This document shows, in pieces, positions 19,797 through 27,941 of a stretch of 64,000 nucleotides of DNA. Location: the NCBI GenBank assembly GCA_029253085.1, contig JAQXAF010000033.1, positions 1-64,000 on the forward strand, read 5' to 3'. Each line of letters begins with the position of its first letter. Position 1 is the first letter of the stretch. The DNA comes from Luminiphilus sp. GTDB taxonomy: Bacteria; Pseudomonadota; Gammaproteobacteria; Pseudomonadales; Halieaceae. A program made the position numbers and the translations under genes. Under the pieces are notes generated by a model. That model was not told the origin of the DNA. It saw only the letters and a list, made by a program, of their open reading frames with translations, and made no database searches.

Positions 19797-20635
19797 TGTT
19801 TCCAGCGGCGGTTACTCCATAGCCAATCATCGGGGCATGCACGTATGGCCGCTTCGGTGAGCTCGGCATAGCGTTCAATTATCCAGGAGGCTTCTACCGA
19901 TGCTGGGTCACGGGTAATTTCCACCAGCTCAATTTCAAAATAACCGCGTTTTTTACGCCGGCAACGGGCAAAAGCGACGGGAAATCCCGTGGCTCGGGCC
20001 AAAGTTGCTGCGCCTGAGAAAAAGGCCGTGTCTCGATTGAGAAACGGAGTCACGTGAACCCGTTCGCGCAACCCCGGTGATTGATCAGCGAGCATGTAAA
20101 TCAAGCGGGGTGTTCGCCGCTGCCGAATAATATTTCGGGCGGTGTCACGCATCTCTATCGCGGTAGCACCAAACCGCTCTCGCGCTTTGAGGCTGAATTC
20201 GTCAGCAGCCTGGCTGTGCAGCCGCTTATAAACAAATGCCATCGGCATCTCATACAGGGCTGCCGCTCGGTGCAGCATCCATTCCCAATTGCCCTGATGC
20301 GCGAGCATCACCAAGACCGATCGTTGCCCTTGCTGGCTCAAATCGAGGAGCAAATCGGGGTTGATAACGTTTAGGCGCTGCTCAAAAAAAGCGAGTGGTT
20401 GTCGTGATCCAGCGATGATCTCGACAGCGGTATCACAGAGGTTCTGGTAAAAATTGCTGCGAGTGGCTTTTAGGCTGGCGGGAGACCAATCGGGAAAAGC
20501 CTGAGCGAGGTTTTGTTCTACGTCTTTGCGCCGATAGCGGAATACATGTTGCAGTAACCAGGCAGCGCCTGTTGACAGGGCATAGAGCCATGTCAGGGGT
20601 AGCCGCGCTAGGGTTTTATAGAGTGTTTTAACCAT
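19721..20635 (-). CDS. LpxL/HtrB-family lipid A acyltransferase
   Basis: An inner-membrane acyltransferase that adds a secondary acyl chain to Kdo-lipid A precursors. The catalytic HX4E motif is HQGNWE in MLAHQGNWEWML, near residue 112. The family pattern continues with YMLADQSPG and FFSGAATLARATGFPV, then a C-terminal PDDWLWSNRRWK. At 304 aa the length is normal. Whether it transfers laurate (LpxL) or myristate (LpxM) cannot be decided here. The start overlaps the LRR lipoprotein gene by eight bases. Confidence 0.87.
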   Translation of the reverse strand: MVKTLYKTLARLPLTWLYALSTGAAWLLQHVFRYRRKDVEQNLAQAFPDWSPASLKATRSNFYQNLCDTAVEIIAGSRQPLAFFEQRLNVINPDLLLDLSQQGQRSVLVMLAHQGNWEWMLHRAAALYEMPMAFVYKRLHSQAADEFSLKARERFGATAIEMRDTARNIIRQRRTPRLIYMLADQSPGLRERVHVTPFLNRDTAFFSGAATLARATGFPVAFARCRRKKRGYFEIELVEITRDPASVEASWIIERYAELTEAAIRACPDDWLWSNRRWKHQALAASAIENSSSPDTDNHSNPES

Positions 20636-21134
20636 CTTGTTTCTCGGAAGCGCTTAGGCAGTGCTCTGGAACAGTCAAGATGGTCACAGCGTCGAGTAAA
20701 CCCGCTTTCGGGCACTGAAGCTTCGAGTTGCCGGTCAGGTCGAGTTGATGAAGCTTTGTAAGCTGAGCCAGCGGCACAGGGTCGACCACGTCATTGTTAT
20801 CGAGCCAGAGGGATTCAATACTAATCAGCTGCCCCAATTCGACGAGGTTACGTATGCGGTTATCAGAAAACTTTAATTGGGTAAGACCCGCAAATTGCCC
20901 CAGCCCGCTCAGCGAGGCAATACCGGCGTTGCTACAGTTTAAAATCTTCAACTGAAGGGGTGCTGAAATGTTTTCATCGGTGATACGTTGTTCGATACAG
21001 CGTTGCAATGCCTCGTCAGCGACCTCAAAGTCGGTCAATAGCCGAGTTGGCCCATAGACCTGACGATCATTCAAAGTGACGTCATAATTTTGGCAGGCGG
21101 TGAGTAGGAAACAAAGTACGCAAATGCGGTACAT
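20628..21134 (-). CDS. Leucine-rich-repeat lipoprotein
   Basis: A 168-residue predicted lipoprotein (MYRICVLCFLLTAC) with several short leucine-rich repeats of about 21-22 residues, such as LTQLKFSDNRIRNL, IESLWLDNNDVVDP and LHQLDLTGNSKL. The spacing resembles the SDS22-like LRRs of internalin-type proteins. Cysteines before and after the repeats may form caps. The AGGAGT ribosome-binding site supports the ATG at 21134. The gene is coupled to the lpxL-like acyltransferase. Its function is unknown; LRR folds bind proteins. Confidence 0.75.
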   Translation of the reverse strand: MYRICVLCFLLTACQNYDVTLNDRQVYGPTRLLTDFEVADEALQRCIEQRITDENISAPLQLKILNCSNAGIASLSGLGQFAGLTQLKFSDNRIRNLVELGQLISIESLWLDNNDVVDPVPLAQLTKLHQLDLTGNSKLQCPKAGLLDAVTILTVPEHCLSASEKQDG

Positions 21135-21193
21135 GGGCGACTCCTGAGTGTGTCCACGTATAATGCCAAGAACGAGAGTCGTGAGACACAGTT

Positions 21194-22306
21194 ATGGTAG
21201 ATAAATCCGGTCAATTGCGCCGACGTCAGGGTGAATCAGGGTCCCATCGGGCCAGAATCCTGCAGCAATTGGAACAATCGCTGCGTAAGCACTGGCGTCT
21301 CGGTCAAAATATGGTGTTGTGCTGGGCCCCGGATCCCAAGGGTTTACTAACACTAATGGTTCCTCATTACTTTTTGGGCAATCTGACAGCGGGGGGTGGT
21401 AGCGGTGAGCTGGCCGAGAAAGAGCAGTTTGTCAGTGCGGTTATCGGCGGCTCCTGTTTAAAAACTCACGAAGAAATTTTTAGTATTGCTCAGCGATTGG
21501 GGGTTTCCACAAGTTTCATTAAGCTTGACGGCGTCTTGGGGGAAGATCCCGATATGCTGGCAGCAGCTGACGCGATTATTTCCAGTTACGGGATCAGCTA
21601 TGTTGGCTCCCGCGCGGTGCTGCTCTTTGATATTGCTGAATTCTCTCTTTACACCCCCTTCGAGCAGGCTAGCCAACTTAATTCCCTATCGTATTCAATG
21701 AACTCAGCCTACAACAAGCTGCATCGTCAGGGCGTCGATGTAAACTTCGCCAGGACGACGACAGGGGATGGCTATTACGTCTGGAATCGCGATCAAGGTG
21801 CTTATCCTGATCTCGATATGTTGTCCTTTCTTTTGCTGATATTAATCGACAACGCGGTAGCTCGAGGTCAAGCCTCGGGAAATACGGTTCCAGTTATTCG
21901 GTCGGCGTTTCATATTGGGAGCCACTACGAGTTGTTTCAGGCTGAGGGGGTCAACCCTTCTGTTTTGAGCTACATCGTGGGGGATGTGACCATTACCTTA
22001 GCGCGAATGCTCGAGTCTGCTCGGGCGGGACAAATCATCCTTGGTGATTTTCAGGCGGACTTACCTGATCGTGAAGGCGTTTTTGGCGCGCAGGCATTTA
22101 TAGCTCAGGCCATTGCTGAATTGAGGGAGCTCGACAAGCTGCGCATCGCCGGCCAAGCCCTCGGAGATATCCGCGTTTTGACGCCCCAGCAGGGTGCCCT
22201 AGAGAGCTTATCGATGGTCGATAAGCATGGCATGACGTTAGAAGCGGTGAATCTGGAGCTGGAAGTTGAGCTGGCGACTGAGCGGCTGAGGTTGGGAGCG
22301 CACTAA
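21194..22306 (+). CDS. Class III nucleotide cyclase-like protein
   Basis: A 370-residue soluble protein with a central nucleotide-cyclase homology domain. LFDIAEFSLYTP (around residue 138) matches the first metal-aspartate motif F-x-D-I-x-x-F. TTTGDGYYVW carries the second aspartate, IRSAFHIGSHYE matches the G-I-H-x-G strand, and IVGDVTITLARMLESARAG matches the G-D-x-V-N-x-A-x-R-L helix. Both metal ligands appear present, so activity is possible. The N-terminal 120 residues are unrecognised and there is no membrane segment. No receiver or PAS domain is evident. rsmJ starts two bases after its stop. Confidence 0.65.
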   Translation: MVDKSGQLRRRQGESGSHRARILQQLEQSLRKHWRLGQNMVLCWAPDPKGLLTLMVPHYFLGNLTAGGGSGELAEKEQFVSAVIGGSCLKTHEEIFSIAQRLGVSTSFIKLDGVLGEDPDMLAAADAIISSYGISYVGSRAVLLFDIAEFSLYTPFEQASQLNSLSYSMNSAYNKLHRQGVDVNFARTTTGDGYYVWNRDQGAYPDLDMLSFLLLILIDNAVARGQASGNTVPVIRSAFHIGSHYELFQAEGVNPSVLSYIVGDVTITLARMLESARAGQIILGDFQADLPDREGVFGAQAFIAQAIAELRELDKLRIAGQALGDIRVLTPQQGALESLSMVDKHGMTLEAVNLELEVELATERLRLGAH

Positions 22307-22308
22307 CG

Positions 22309-23082
22309 ATGAGCTCGCTTCAGACAACGTTAGGGGACTGCACAGTAGTGCCCGCGGTTGCAGGCGCATGGCCTCTTGCGCAGCAGCTCGCTCTAAAGTT
22401 GAACTGTCCTAGTGTACGCCGTGCGGTTGATGCAAGCTCATCCGTGGTGCTTTTTGTGGATCATGATGATTTATGGCTGCAGCAGCAGGCCCGGGAGCAG
22501 GTGAGTCCAGTGCGTGTAGATTTTGCTTCGCCAGGACTGCAACATCGACGTAGGAGTGGGCAAAATGAGTTATTGGGGCGGGCAGTGGGTGTCAAGGGCG
22601 GCGAACGACCATCTGTCTTAGATGCGACAGCGGGGCTAGGTCGTGATGCCTACGTGTTGGCCGATCTTGGTTGCTCGGTCACGTTAATCGAACGTTCAGC
22701 CGTGTTGGCTTTAATGCTGCAGCAAGCGCTAGAGAGGGCGTCAATTAGCGCTATTCCCTCGGTTCAGTTAGCGGCTTCCAGGATGCAGCTGCAACCGGGA
22801 GACAGCCGAGACTATAAGCCGTCTCAGGAAACGGTTATTTATTTGGATCCCATGTTTACCGATCGACGCGGCTCCGCCGCAGTAAAGAAAGATCTCAGTG
22901 TTCTGCAGGCGCTGCATGGCAGTGTGGACAACGAGGATGAGCAACTGCTCGCCTGGGCGATGGCACAATCGGTACGCCGTGTTGTTGTAAAGCGCGCCCT
23001 GAAATCACCACCACTTGATGGTCGAAAACCATCCCATACCATCAAGGGAAAAGCTGTACGATTTGATGTTTATGTACTCTAG
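22309..23082 (+). CDS. rsmJ: 16S rRNA (guanine-1516-N2)-methyltransferase RsmJ
   Basis: A SAM-dependent methyltransferase acting on G1516 of 16S rRNA. The SAM-binding motif is VLDATAGLGRDAYVLADLGC near residue 105, followed by VTLIERS. The catalytic-site motif is IYLDPMFTDRR, the D-P-M-F of RsmJ/YhiQ. The conserved C-terminal stretch RRVVVKRALKSPPL is also present. At 257 aa it has family length. It follows the cyclase-like gene directly and is followed by a small unknown gene. Confidence 0.9.
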   Translation: MSSLQTTLGDCTVVPAVAGAWPLAQQLALKLNCPSVRRAVDASSSVVLFVDHDDLWLQQQAREQVSPVRVDFASPGLQHRRRSGQNELLGRAVGVKGGERPSVLDATAGLGRDAYVLADLGCSVTLIERSAVLALMLQQALERASISAIPSVQLAASRMQLQPGDSRDYKPSQETVIYLDPMFTDRRGSAAVKKDLSVLQALHGSVDNEDEQLLAWAMAQSVRRVVVKRALKSPPLDGRKPSHTIKGKAVRFDVYVL

Positions 23083-23091
23083 GAGAGTGTC

Positions 23092-23514
23092 ATGTCTGCC
23101 TGCTATGTAACGGGTCTGGCTCAAGGAGGGGTGAAGATCTTAAGTTGTCCGGTCAGCGACGCTGTGAGTCAGGGTGATACCTGTGATCGGTTGCGACAAG
23201 CAGAAGGGCTGGAGACTCTTTTATTACGCTGTGAGCTAGACCCCTCGCTAGTCGAGGGCAACCGGGATCAGGAAATAGAAGCTTTGCAAGCCTTTATAGA
23301 AGCGCCCTGGGTATTGCTTCAGGCGGTGCTTGCCATCCCTAGCTGTGCCCAGCTAAGGGTGGTGCTGGAGCTGCCGCAACCGACTACCGAATTGATGCAG
23401 TCGATTGGATCGTTCTGGTCCTGTTGGCTGGAGTCCAAAAATTTGGCAGCTGACGCTACCCAGGGCAAAGTAGAACTTCGCTTTCTCAGTGAGACGCGAG
23501 CAGGCGAGTCATGA
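23092..23514 (+). CDS. Hypothetical protein, unknown family
   Basis: A 140-residue predicted cytoplasmic protein that I do not recognise. An AGGAGAG site seven bases before the ATG and the short gap after rsmJ argue that it is a real gene. The sequence is acidic and leucine-rich, with no signal peptide or membrane helix, and six scattered cysteines (e.g. [22 protein letters not shown]). Its 3' end overlaps the convergent dapE by 29 bases. No motif suggests an activity. Confidence 0.6.
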   Translation: MSACYVTGLAQGGVKILSCPVSDAVSQGDTCDRLRQAEGLETLLLRCELDPSLVEGNRDQEIEALQAFIEAPWVLLQAVLAIPSCAQLRVVLELPQPTTELMQSIGSFWSCWLESKNLAADATQGKVELRFLSETRAGES

Positions 23515-24637
23515 TGCCATAGTAGATGGCGGTGAGGCGCGGAATATCACTGAGTAAAATGTGTTCGTCGATTTGATGGATAGACGCGTTAATCGGGCCT
23601 AGCTCTACAATCTGAGTGCCGGTTTTGGCAATAAATCGTCCGTCAGATGTCCCGCCACCCGTTGATAATGTCGGAGATGTCCCGGTGATTGATTCAATGC
23701 TGGCGGCGACGGCATCGACCAAAGCCCCCGGTTTAGTTAAAAACGGTTCACCGCTGAGACGCCATTCGATATCAAAGTCAGCAACGTAGGCACTTAAAAT
23801 TTGCTCGCAGCGGTCGCGTATGGCGGTCGCGTGGGTTTCTGTTGAGAAACGCACATTAAACTGGGCGGATAATGACCCTGGAATTACATTGGTCGCGCCA
23901 GTGCCAGCCTGAATATTGCCAAACTGTAGGCGAGTGGGCTCAAAAAAGGCGTTACCTTCATCCCAAGGCTCCTTTGCAAGCGCATCAAGGGCCAGGAATG
24001 CGCTGTGTATGGGATTGTTGGCGAATTGAGGGTAGGCGATATGACCTTGCTTGCCACGGATAGTGATCACCCCGTTAATCGAACCCCGTCGCCCGTTCTT
24101 GATGATGTCGCCCAGCGACTTTGAGCTCGAGGGTTCGCCCACCACGCACCAGTCAAGGCGCTCTCCTCTCGCGATTAATTCTTCAACGACTCTGACTGTT
24201 CCCTCTGTTGCTGGGCCTTCCTCATCGGCTGTAATTAAGAACCCCAACCTTCCCAAATGATCGCCGTGCTGTTTGGCGAAAGCCTCTGCTGCAACGGTCA
24301 TGGCCGCAAGGCTCGCCTTCATATCTGCGGCTCCGCGGCCATAGAGCACACCGTCTCGCTCAGTCGGTACAAAAGGCGGAGTTGACCAACCTGAATGAGG
24401 TCCTGGTGGAACGACATCAGTATGACCGGCGAAGACGAGGGTGCTCTCCCCCTGCCCGCGAGCGGCCCAGAAGTTGTCAACATCGCCAAAGCGCATTGGC
24501 TCGCAGGTGAAGCCGGCCGCACTCAGGCGCTGCATCATTATCTCTTGACAGCCTGCATCATCAGGTGTGACAGACGGGCACTCTATGAGTTGCCGGGTTA
24601 ACGCAATCGCAGCGGCCCCGTATTCAGTTGTTGGCAT
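23486..24637 (-). CDS. dapE: Succinyl-diaminopimelate desuccinylase
   Basis: A zinc peptidase-like enzyme (M20 family) removing succinate from N-succinyl-LL-diaminopimelate. The metal motif [12 protein letters not shown] is near residue 67, [14 protein letters not shown] carries the bridging aspartate, and [14 protein letters not shown] carries the catalytic glutamates. A later [12 protein letters not shown] segment and a histidine near the C-terminus complete the family pattern. At 383 aa the length is normal. The start overlaps dapD by 14 bases, so the two dap genes are translationally linked. Confidence 0.96.
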   Translation of the reverse strand: MPTTEYGAAAIALTRQLIECPSVTPDDAGCQEIMMQRLSAAGFTCEPMRFGDVDNFWAARGQGESTLVFAGHTDVVPPGPHSGWSTPPFVPTERDGVLYGRGAADMKASLAAMTVAAEAFAKQHGDHLGRLGFLITADEEGPATEGTVRVVEELIARGERLDWCVVGEPSSSKSLGDIIKNGRRGSINGVITIRGKQGHIAYPQFANNPIHSAFLALDALAKEPWDEGNAFFEPTRLQFGNIQAGTGATNVIPGSLSAQFNVRFSTETHATAIRDRCEQILSAYVADFDIEWRLSGEPFLTKPGALVDAVAASIESITGTSPTLSTGGGTSDGRFIAKTGTQIVELGPINASIHQIDEHILLSDIPRLTAIYYGIMTRLLASH

Positions 24638-25634
24638 GAAGGCTCTCGTTAAGCTCGATGGCTGAGCGGTTAGTGAGGCACTCTACCGTTCCCGAAGTGC
24701 TGTTGCGTCGGAATAACAGATCGGATTTCCCGGCGAGGTCTCGGGCCGACACGGTTTCCACAGGTTTACGCGCGCCATCTAACAGTGTCACTTTTGTGCC
24801 TGCCGTTATGAAGAGTCCGGCTTCAATCGTGCAGCGATCTCCTAAGGGAATCCCTAGGCCTGCGTTGGCACCGATCAAGCACTCTCGTCCCACTGAGATA
24901 ACAATGTTACCACCCCCAGAGAGGGTACCCATGGTAGAGCAACCGCCCCCAAGGTCCGAGCCTGCACCCACCCAGACGCCCGCTGAAATGCGTCCTTCGA
25001 TCATGCCAGGTCCTTCGGTTCCTCCATTGAAATTGATGAAACCCTCGTGCATCACGGTGGTGCCCTCACCGAGGTAAGCCCCCAGGCGAACTCTTGCAGT
25101 GTGGGCAATACGGACCCCACTGGGTACAACGTAATTGGTCATCTTGGGAAATTTATCGACGCTGGCGACCTCGAGGACGGCACCTTTTAACCGCGCATCC
25201 AGTTGCCGCTGCGGCAGATCACTGAGGCAGACTGCGCCTTGGTCTGTCCACGCCACATTAGGCAATAATCCAAAAAGGCCCTCCAGCTCGGTGCCATGAG
25301 GCTGCACCTGCCGATGTGACAGCAAGTGCAGTTTTAAGTAGGCGTCTGCTACCGTAACAGGCGCTGTATTGTCGAGAAGCGTGGTTGCGATGACACGTCC
25401 CGCTGATGATCGTAGCTGCTCGGCCAGTTTGGCTTGCTCATTGGCGCCGACTGCAGCAAAGCTGCTGCTGAGCTCAGCGAGTTGACCATCATCTAGCGGC
25501 CCAGATACACCTTGTAGCAAGACGGCAAGATCGCCCTCAATGCTGCTTAGTGGCTTGGGGTAAAAGACATCGAGGGTCTCGTCCGCACTATTGTGGGTAG
25601 CAATACCCAGTCCAAATCCATGCATAGCGCTCAT
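24624..25634 (-). CDS. dapD: Tetrahydrodipicolinate N-succinyltransferase, long type
   Basis: Transfers succinyl from succinyl-CoA to tetrahydrodipicolinate. At 336 aa it is the long Pseudomonas/Actinobacteria-type DapD, not the 274-residue E. coli type. The left-handed beta-helix is visible as hexapeptide-like repeats around [25 protein letters not shown] and [24 protein letters not shown]. An N-terminal domain of about 170 residues precedes it. AGGAGA six bases upstream of the ATG fixes the start. It sits between the ArsC-like gene and dapE. Confidence 0.95.
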   Translation of the reverse strand: MSAMHGFGLGIATHNSADETLDVFYPKPLSSIEGDLAVLLQGVSGPLDDGQLAELSSSFAAVGANEQAKLAEQLRSSAGRVIATTLLDNTAPVTVADAYLKLHLLSHRQVQPHGTELEGLFGLLPNVAWTDQGAVCLSDLPQRQLDARLKGAVLEVASVDKFPKMTNYVVPSGVRIAHTARVRLGAYLGEGTTVMHEGFINFNGGTEGPGMIEGRISAGVWVGAGSDLGGGCSTMGTLSGGGNIVISVGRECLIGANAGLGIPLGDRCTIEAGLFITAGTKVTLLDGARKPVETVSARDLAGKSDLLFRRNSTSGTVECLTNRSAIELNESLHANN

Positions 25635-25661
25635 GGTTGTCTCCTGTAAATGTTTAAAATT

Positions 25662-26012
25662 TCATCGCCCAAATTTAGCGGCATAGTCAGTGGCGTTAAA
25701 ACCCACTGACGTCTCGCCCGCATATTCCAAAACTGGACGTTTTATCAACGTTGGGTGGGTTAACAAAAGCGCCAGGGCATTTCCGTTTTCCGCTTCCAAT
25801 CGATCTTGATCCGACAGATTTTTCCAAGTCGTACTGCGCTTATTCAACAAAGCTTTCTCGCCCACAGCGGCGCACCAATTGCTTAGCTGTGCTGGGGAAG
25901 GCGCGGCTTTTCTAAAATCAATAAATGTGTAGTGCAGGCCCTGAGACTCAAACCAGCCTCGAGCTTTCTTGATGGAATCACAATTGGGTATACCGTAAAT
26001 CACAGGGTTCAT
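25662..26012 (-). CDS. ArsC-family reductase, YffB/Spx-like
   Basis: A 116-residue thioredoxin-fold protein of the ArsC/Spx family, close to E. coli YffB. The pattern IYGIPNCDSIKKARGWFE near the N-terminus has the single active-site cysteine (C-x-x-x). KRSTTWKNLS and LIKRPVLEY follow as in YffB. An AAGGAGTT site confirms the ATG at 26012, 13 codons inside the track ORF. YffB-dapE adjacency is also found in E. coli. The physiological substrate of this family is unclear; glutathione-dependent reduction has been suggested. Confidence 0.87.
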   Translation of the reverse strand: MNPVIYGIPNCDSIKKARGWFESQGLHYTFIDFRKAAPSPAQLSNWCAAVGEKALLNKRSTTWKNLSDQDRLEAENGNALALLLTHPTLIKRPVLEYAGETSVGFNATDYAAKFGR

Positions 26013-26062
26013 GGGAACTCCTTGAAAATCAACCAAGGCCGAGGCCCACAAGTTTAACAGAA

Positions 26063-26746
26063 TCAGGGTTTGCTAATCTTCTTTGGGTGTTTGCGAAGTG
26101 GGTAACAGGTCGTACAAATTTCACAGACACGACCGTCGCAGCCTCGTGCGGTGCAGTACTCCCTGCCATAAAAAATAATTTGCAGGTGGAGATCATTCCA
26201 GCGTGACTCTTGAAAGACTCTTTTGAGGTCACGCTCGGTCTCCACTACATTTTTACCTCGGGTCAAACCCCAGCGCTGAGCAAGGCGATGAATATGCGTG
26301 TCAACTGGAAATGCGGGATGGCCGAAGGCCTGTGCCATAACCACGCCAGCGGTCTTGTGACCAACCCCAGGCAAGGCCTCCAGCGCTGCAAACGTGCGAG
26401 GAACTTCAGCGTCGTGCTGTGTAATTAGAATCTGGCTTAGCCCCTTAATGGCTTTAGATTTTTGTGGAGATAGCCCGCAAGGACGAATAATGCTGCGAAT
26501 ATGTTCCACCGATAGATCAGCCATTGCTTCAGGCGTGTCAGCGGCGGCAAATAAAGCTGGGGTCACCTGATTGACCCGCTCGTCGGTGCACTGTGCGCTC
26601 AGCAAAACAGAAATCAAAAGTGTAAACGGGTCTTTATGATCTAGGGGCACCGGGGGCTCTGGATACAGTTGCGCTAGTCGGTTGTCTATTAATGCAACGC
26701 GCTCATCCTTCATTAAATTTCGCAGTGCCTTCGCTTTTGGGGTCAT
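26063..26746 (-). CDS. nth: Endonuclease III with atypical cysteine spacing
   Basis: A bifunctional DNA glycosylase/AP lyase for oxidised pyrimidines. The helix-hairpin-helix is LEALPGVGHKTAGVVM, with the catalytic lysine in HKTA (around residue 120) and the aspartate in VDTHIHRLAQR (around residue 138). The C-terminal cysteines read C-x4-C-x4-C-x2-C-x2-C, not the standard C-x6-C-x2-C-x5-C of the 4Fe-4S site. The start is the ATG at 26746, four bases from the dapC stop. The 17 extra track codons overlap dapC. Elsewhere nth often ends an rnf operon; here it is within the dap block. Confidence 0.92.
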   Translation of the reverse strand: MTPKAKALRNLMKDERVALIDNRLAQLYPEPPVPLDHKDPFTLLISVLLSAQCTDERVNQVTPALFAAADTPEAMADLSVEHIRSIIRPCGLSPQKSKAIKGLSQILITQHDAEVPRTFAALEALPGVGHKTAGVVMAQAFGHPAFPVDTHIHRLAQRWGLTRGKNVVETERDLKRVFQESRWNDLHLQIIFYGREYCTARGCDGRVCEICTTCYPLRKHPKKISKP

Positions 26747-26750
26747 GGTG

Positions 26751-27941
26751 TTACCAGCCTTGCTCAAGTACTTGTGCGATTCGTTCCGCAGCCTCAATGC
26801 ATATCCCTTGCTCGGCCACTAGCGCTATACGGATGCGGTTGGCTCCGGGATTCTCGCCATTGATCCATCGCCCTAAAAACTGTCCGGGGAGTACAGCGAC
26901 ATTACAGCGCCTTAGCAATTCACGAGAAAAATCCAAATCATCTATGGGCGTGCTGGGCCAGAGGTAAAACCCCGCGTCTGGGGTTATGACCTCAAGTTGC
27001 TGGGCTAGTATCGGGACCACCGCTTCAAATTTAGCCCGGTACGCGCTTCGATTGGCGACGACATGGATTTCATCACTCCAAGCAACGGTGCTTGCTACTT
27101 GATGATGAGGCGGCATAGCGCAGCCGTGATAGGTTCGATAACGTGTAAATTTTTGAACAATGTCAGCGTCTCCAGCAACGAAGCCTGACCGAAGCCCGGG
27201 AAGGTTGGAGCGTTTTGATAAACTATGAAAGCAAAGGCACTTCGTAAAATCGGTATGCCCCATATTGGCTGCGGCAGAGAGAAGCCCTACCGGAGGATTG
27301 CTTTCATCAGGATAAATTTCGCTGTAGCACTCGTCGCTGACAATGACGAAATCATGCTCTTGCGCAAGGGCAATGAGGGTGCACAATTCCTTTTCTGACA
27401 GCACGGCCCCCGACGGATTACCGGGGTTACAGATATACAGTAGTTCCAAGCGTTCCCAATCATCTGGGGTTACCTTGGAAAAGTCGGGCTTAAATCCATT
27501 GGCGGCGCTAGCTGGAACAAATTTAGGGTCTGTGCCCGCAAGCAATGCTGCGCCTTCATAGATCTGGTAAAACGGGTTGGGACTCATAACCCGGCCGGGT
27601 GCCCCGGGGGTTACGAGCGTTTGGGCTATTGCAAATAAAGCTTCTCGAGTACCGTTTACCGGCAGCACCTGTCGATCTGCATCTACGTGCGGCAACTTAA
27701 AGCGTTGTTCTAGCCAGCGAGCGATTCGGGTTCTCAGTGCCGGTGTGCCGGTGGTCGATGGGTAGTGGTTAATCCCGGTCAGTGCTTGCGCGAGTGCTTC
27801 TGTAACTACACGGGGGGGTTCGTGCTGTGGTTCACCAATCGTCAGTGCTATTTCGGGTAAGTTTGCCGCTGATACGTCTGCAAATAGCTGGCTTAGGCGC
27901 TGAAAAGGGTAGGGTTGTAATGCCTCGAGACCGGGGTTCAT
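26751..27941 (-). CDS. dapC: Succinyldiaminopimelate aminotransferase
   Basis: A PLP-dependent fold-type I aminotransferase of the lysine pathway. LTIGEPQHEPPRVV near residue 33 and PVNGTREALFAIAQ near residue 98 match DapC. YICNPGNPSGAVL and the Schiff-base lysine in SLSKRSNLPGLRSGF (around residue 235) complete the signature. At 396 aa it has the length of Pseudomonas DapC. It overlaps glnD by four bases (ATGA) and precedes nth by four bases. With dapD and dapE nearby, it completes the succinylase branch. Confidence 0.93.
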   Translation of the reverse strand: MNPGLEALQPYPFQRLSQLFADVSAANLPEIALTIGEPQHEPPRVVTEALAQALTGINHYPSTTGTPALRTRIARWLEQRFKLPHVDADRQVLPVNGTREALFAIAQTLVTPGAPGRVMSPNPFYQIYEGAALLAGTDPKFVPASAANGFKPDFSKVTPDDWERLELLYICNPGNPSGAVLSEKELCTLIALAQEHDFVIVSDECYSEIYPDESNPPVGLLSAAANMGHTDFTKCLCFHSLSKRSNLPGLRSGFVAGDADIVQKFTRYRTYHGCAMPPHHQVASTVAWSDEIHVVANRSAYRAKFEAVVPILAQQLEVITPDAGFYLWPSTPIDDLDFSRELLRRCNVAVLPGQFLGRWINGENPGANRIRIALVAEQGICIEAAERIAQVLEQGW

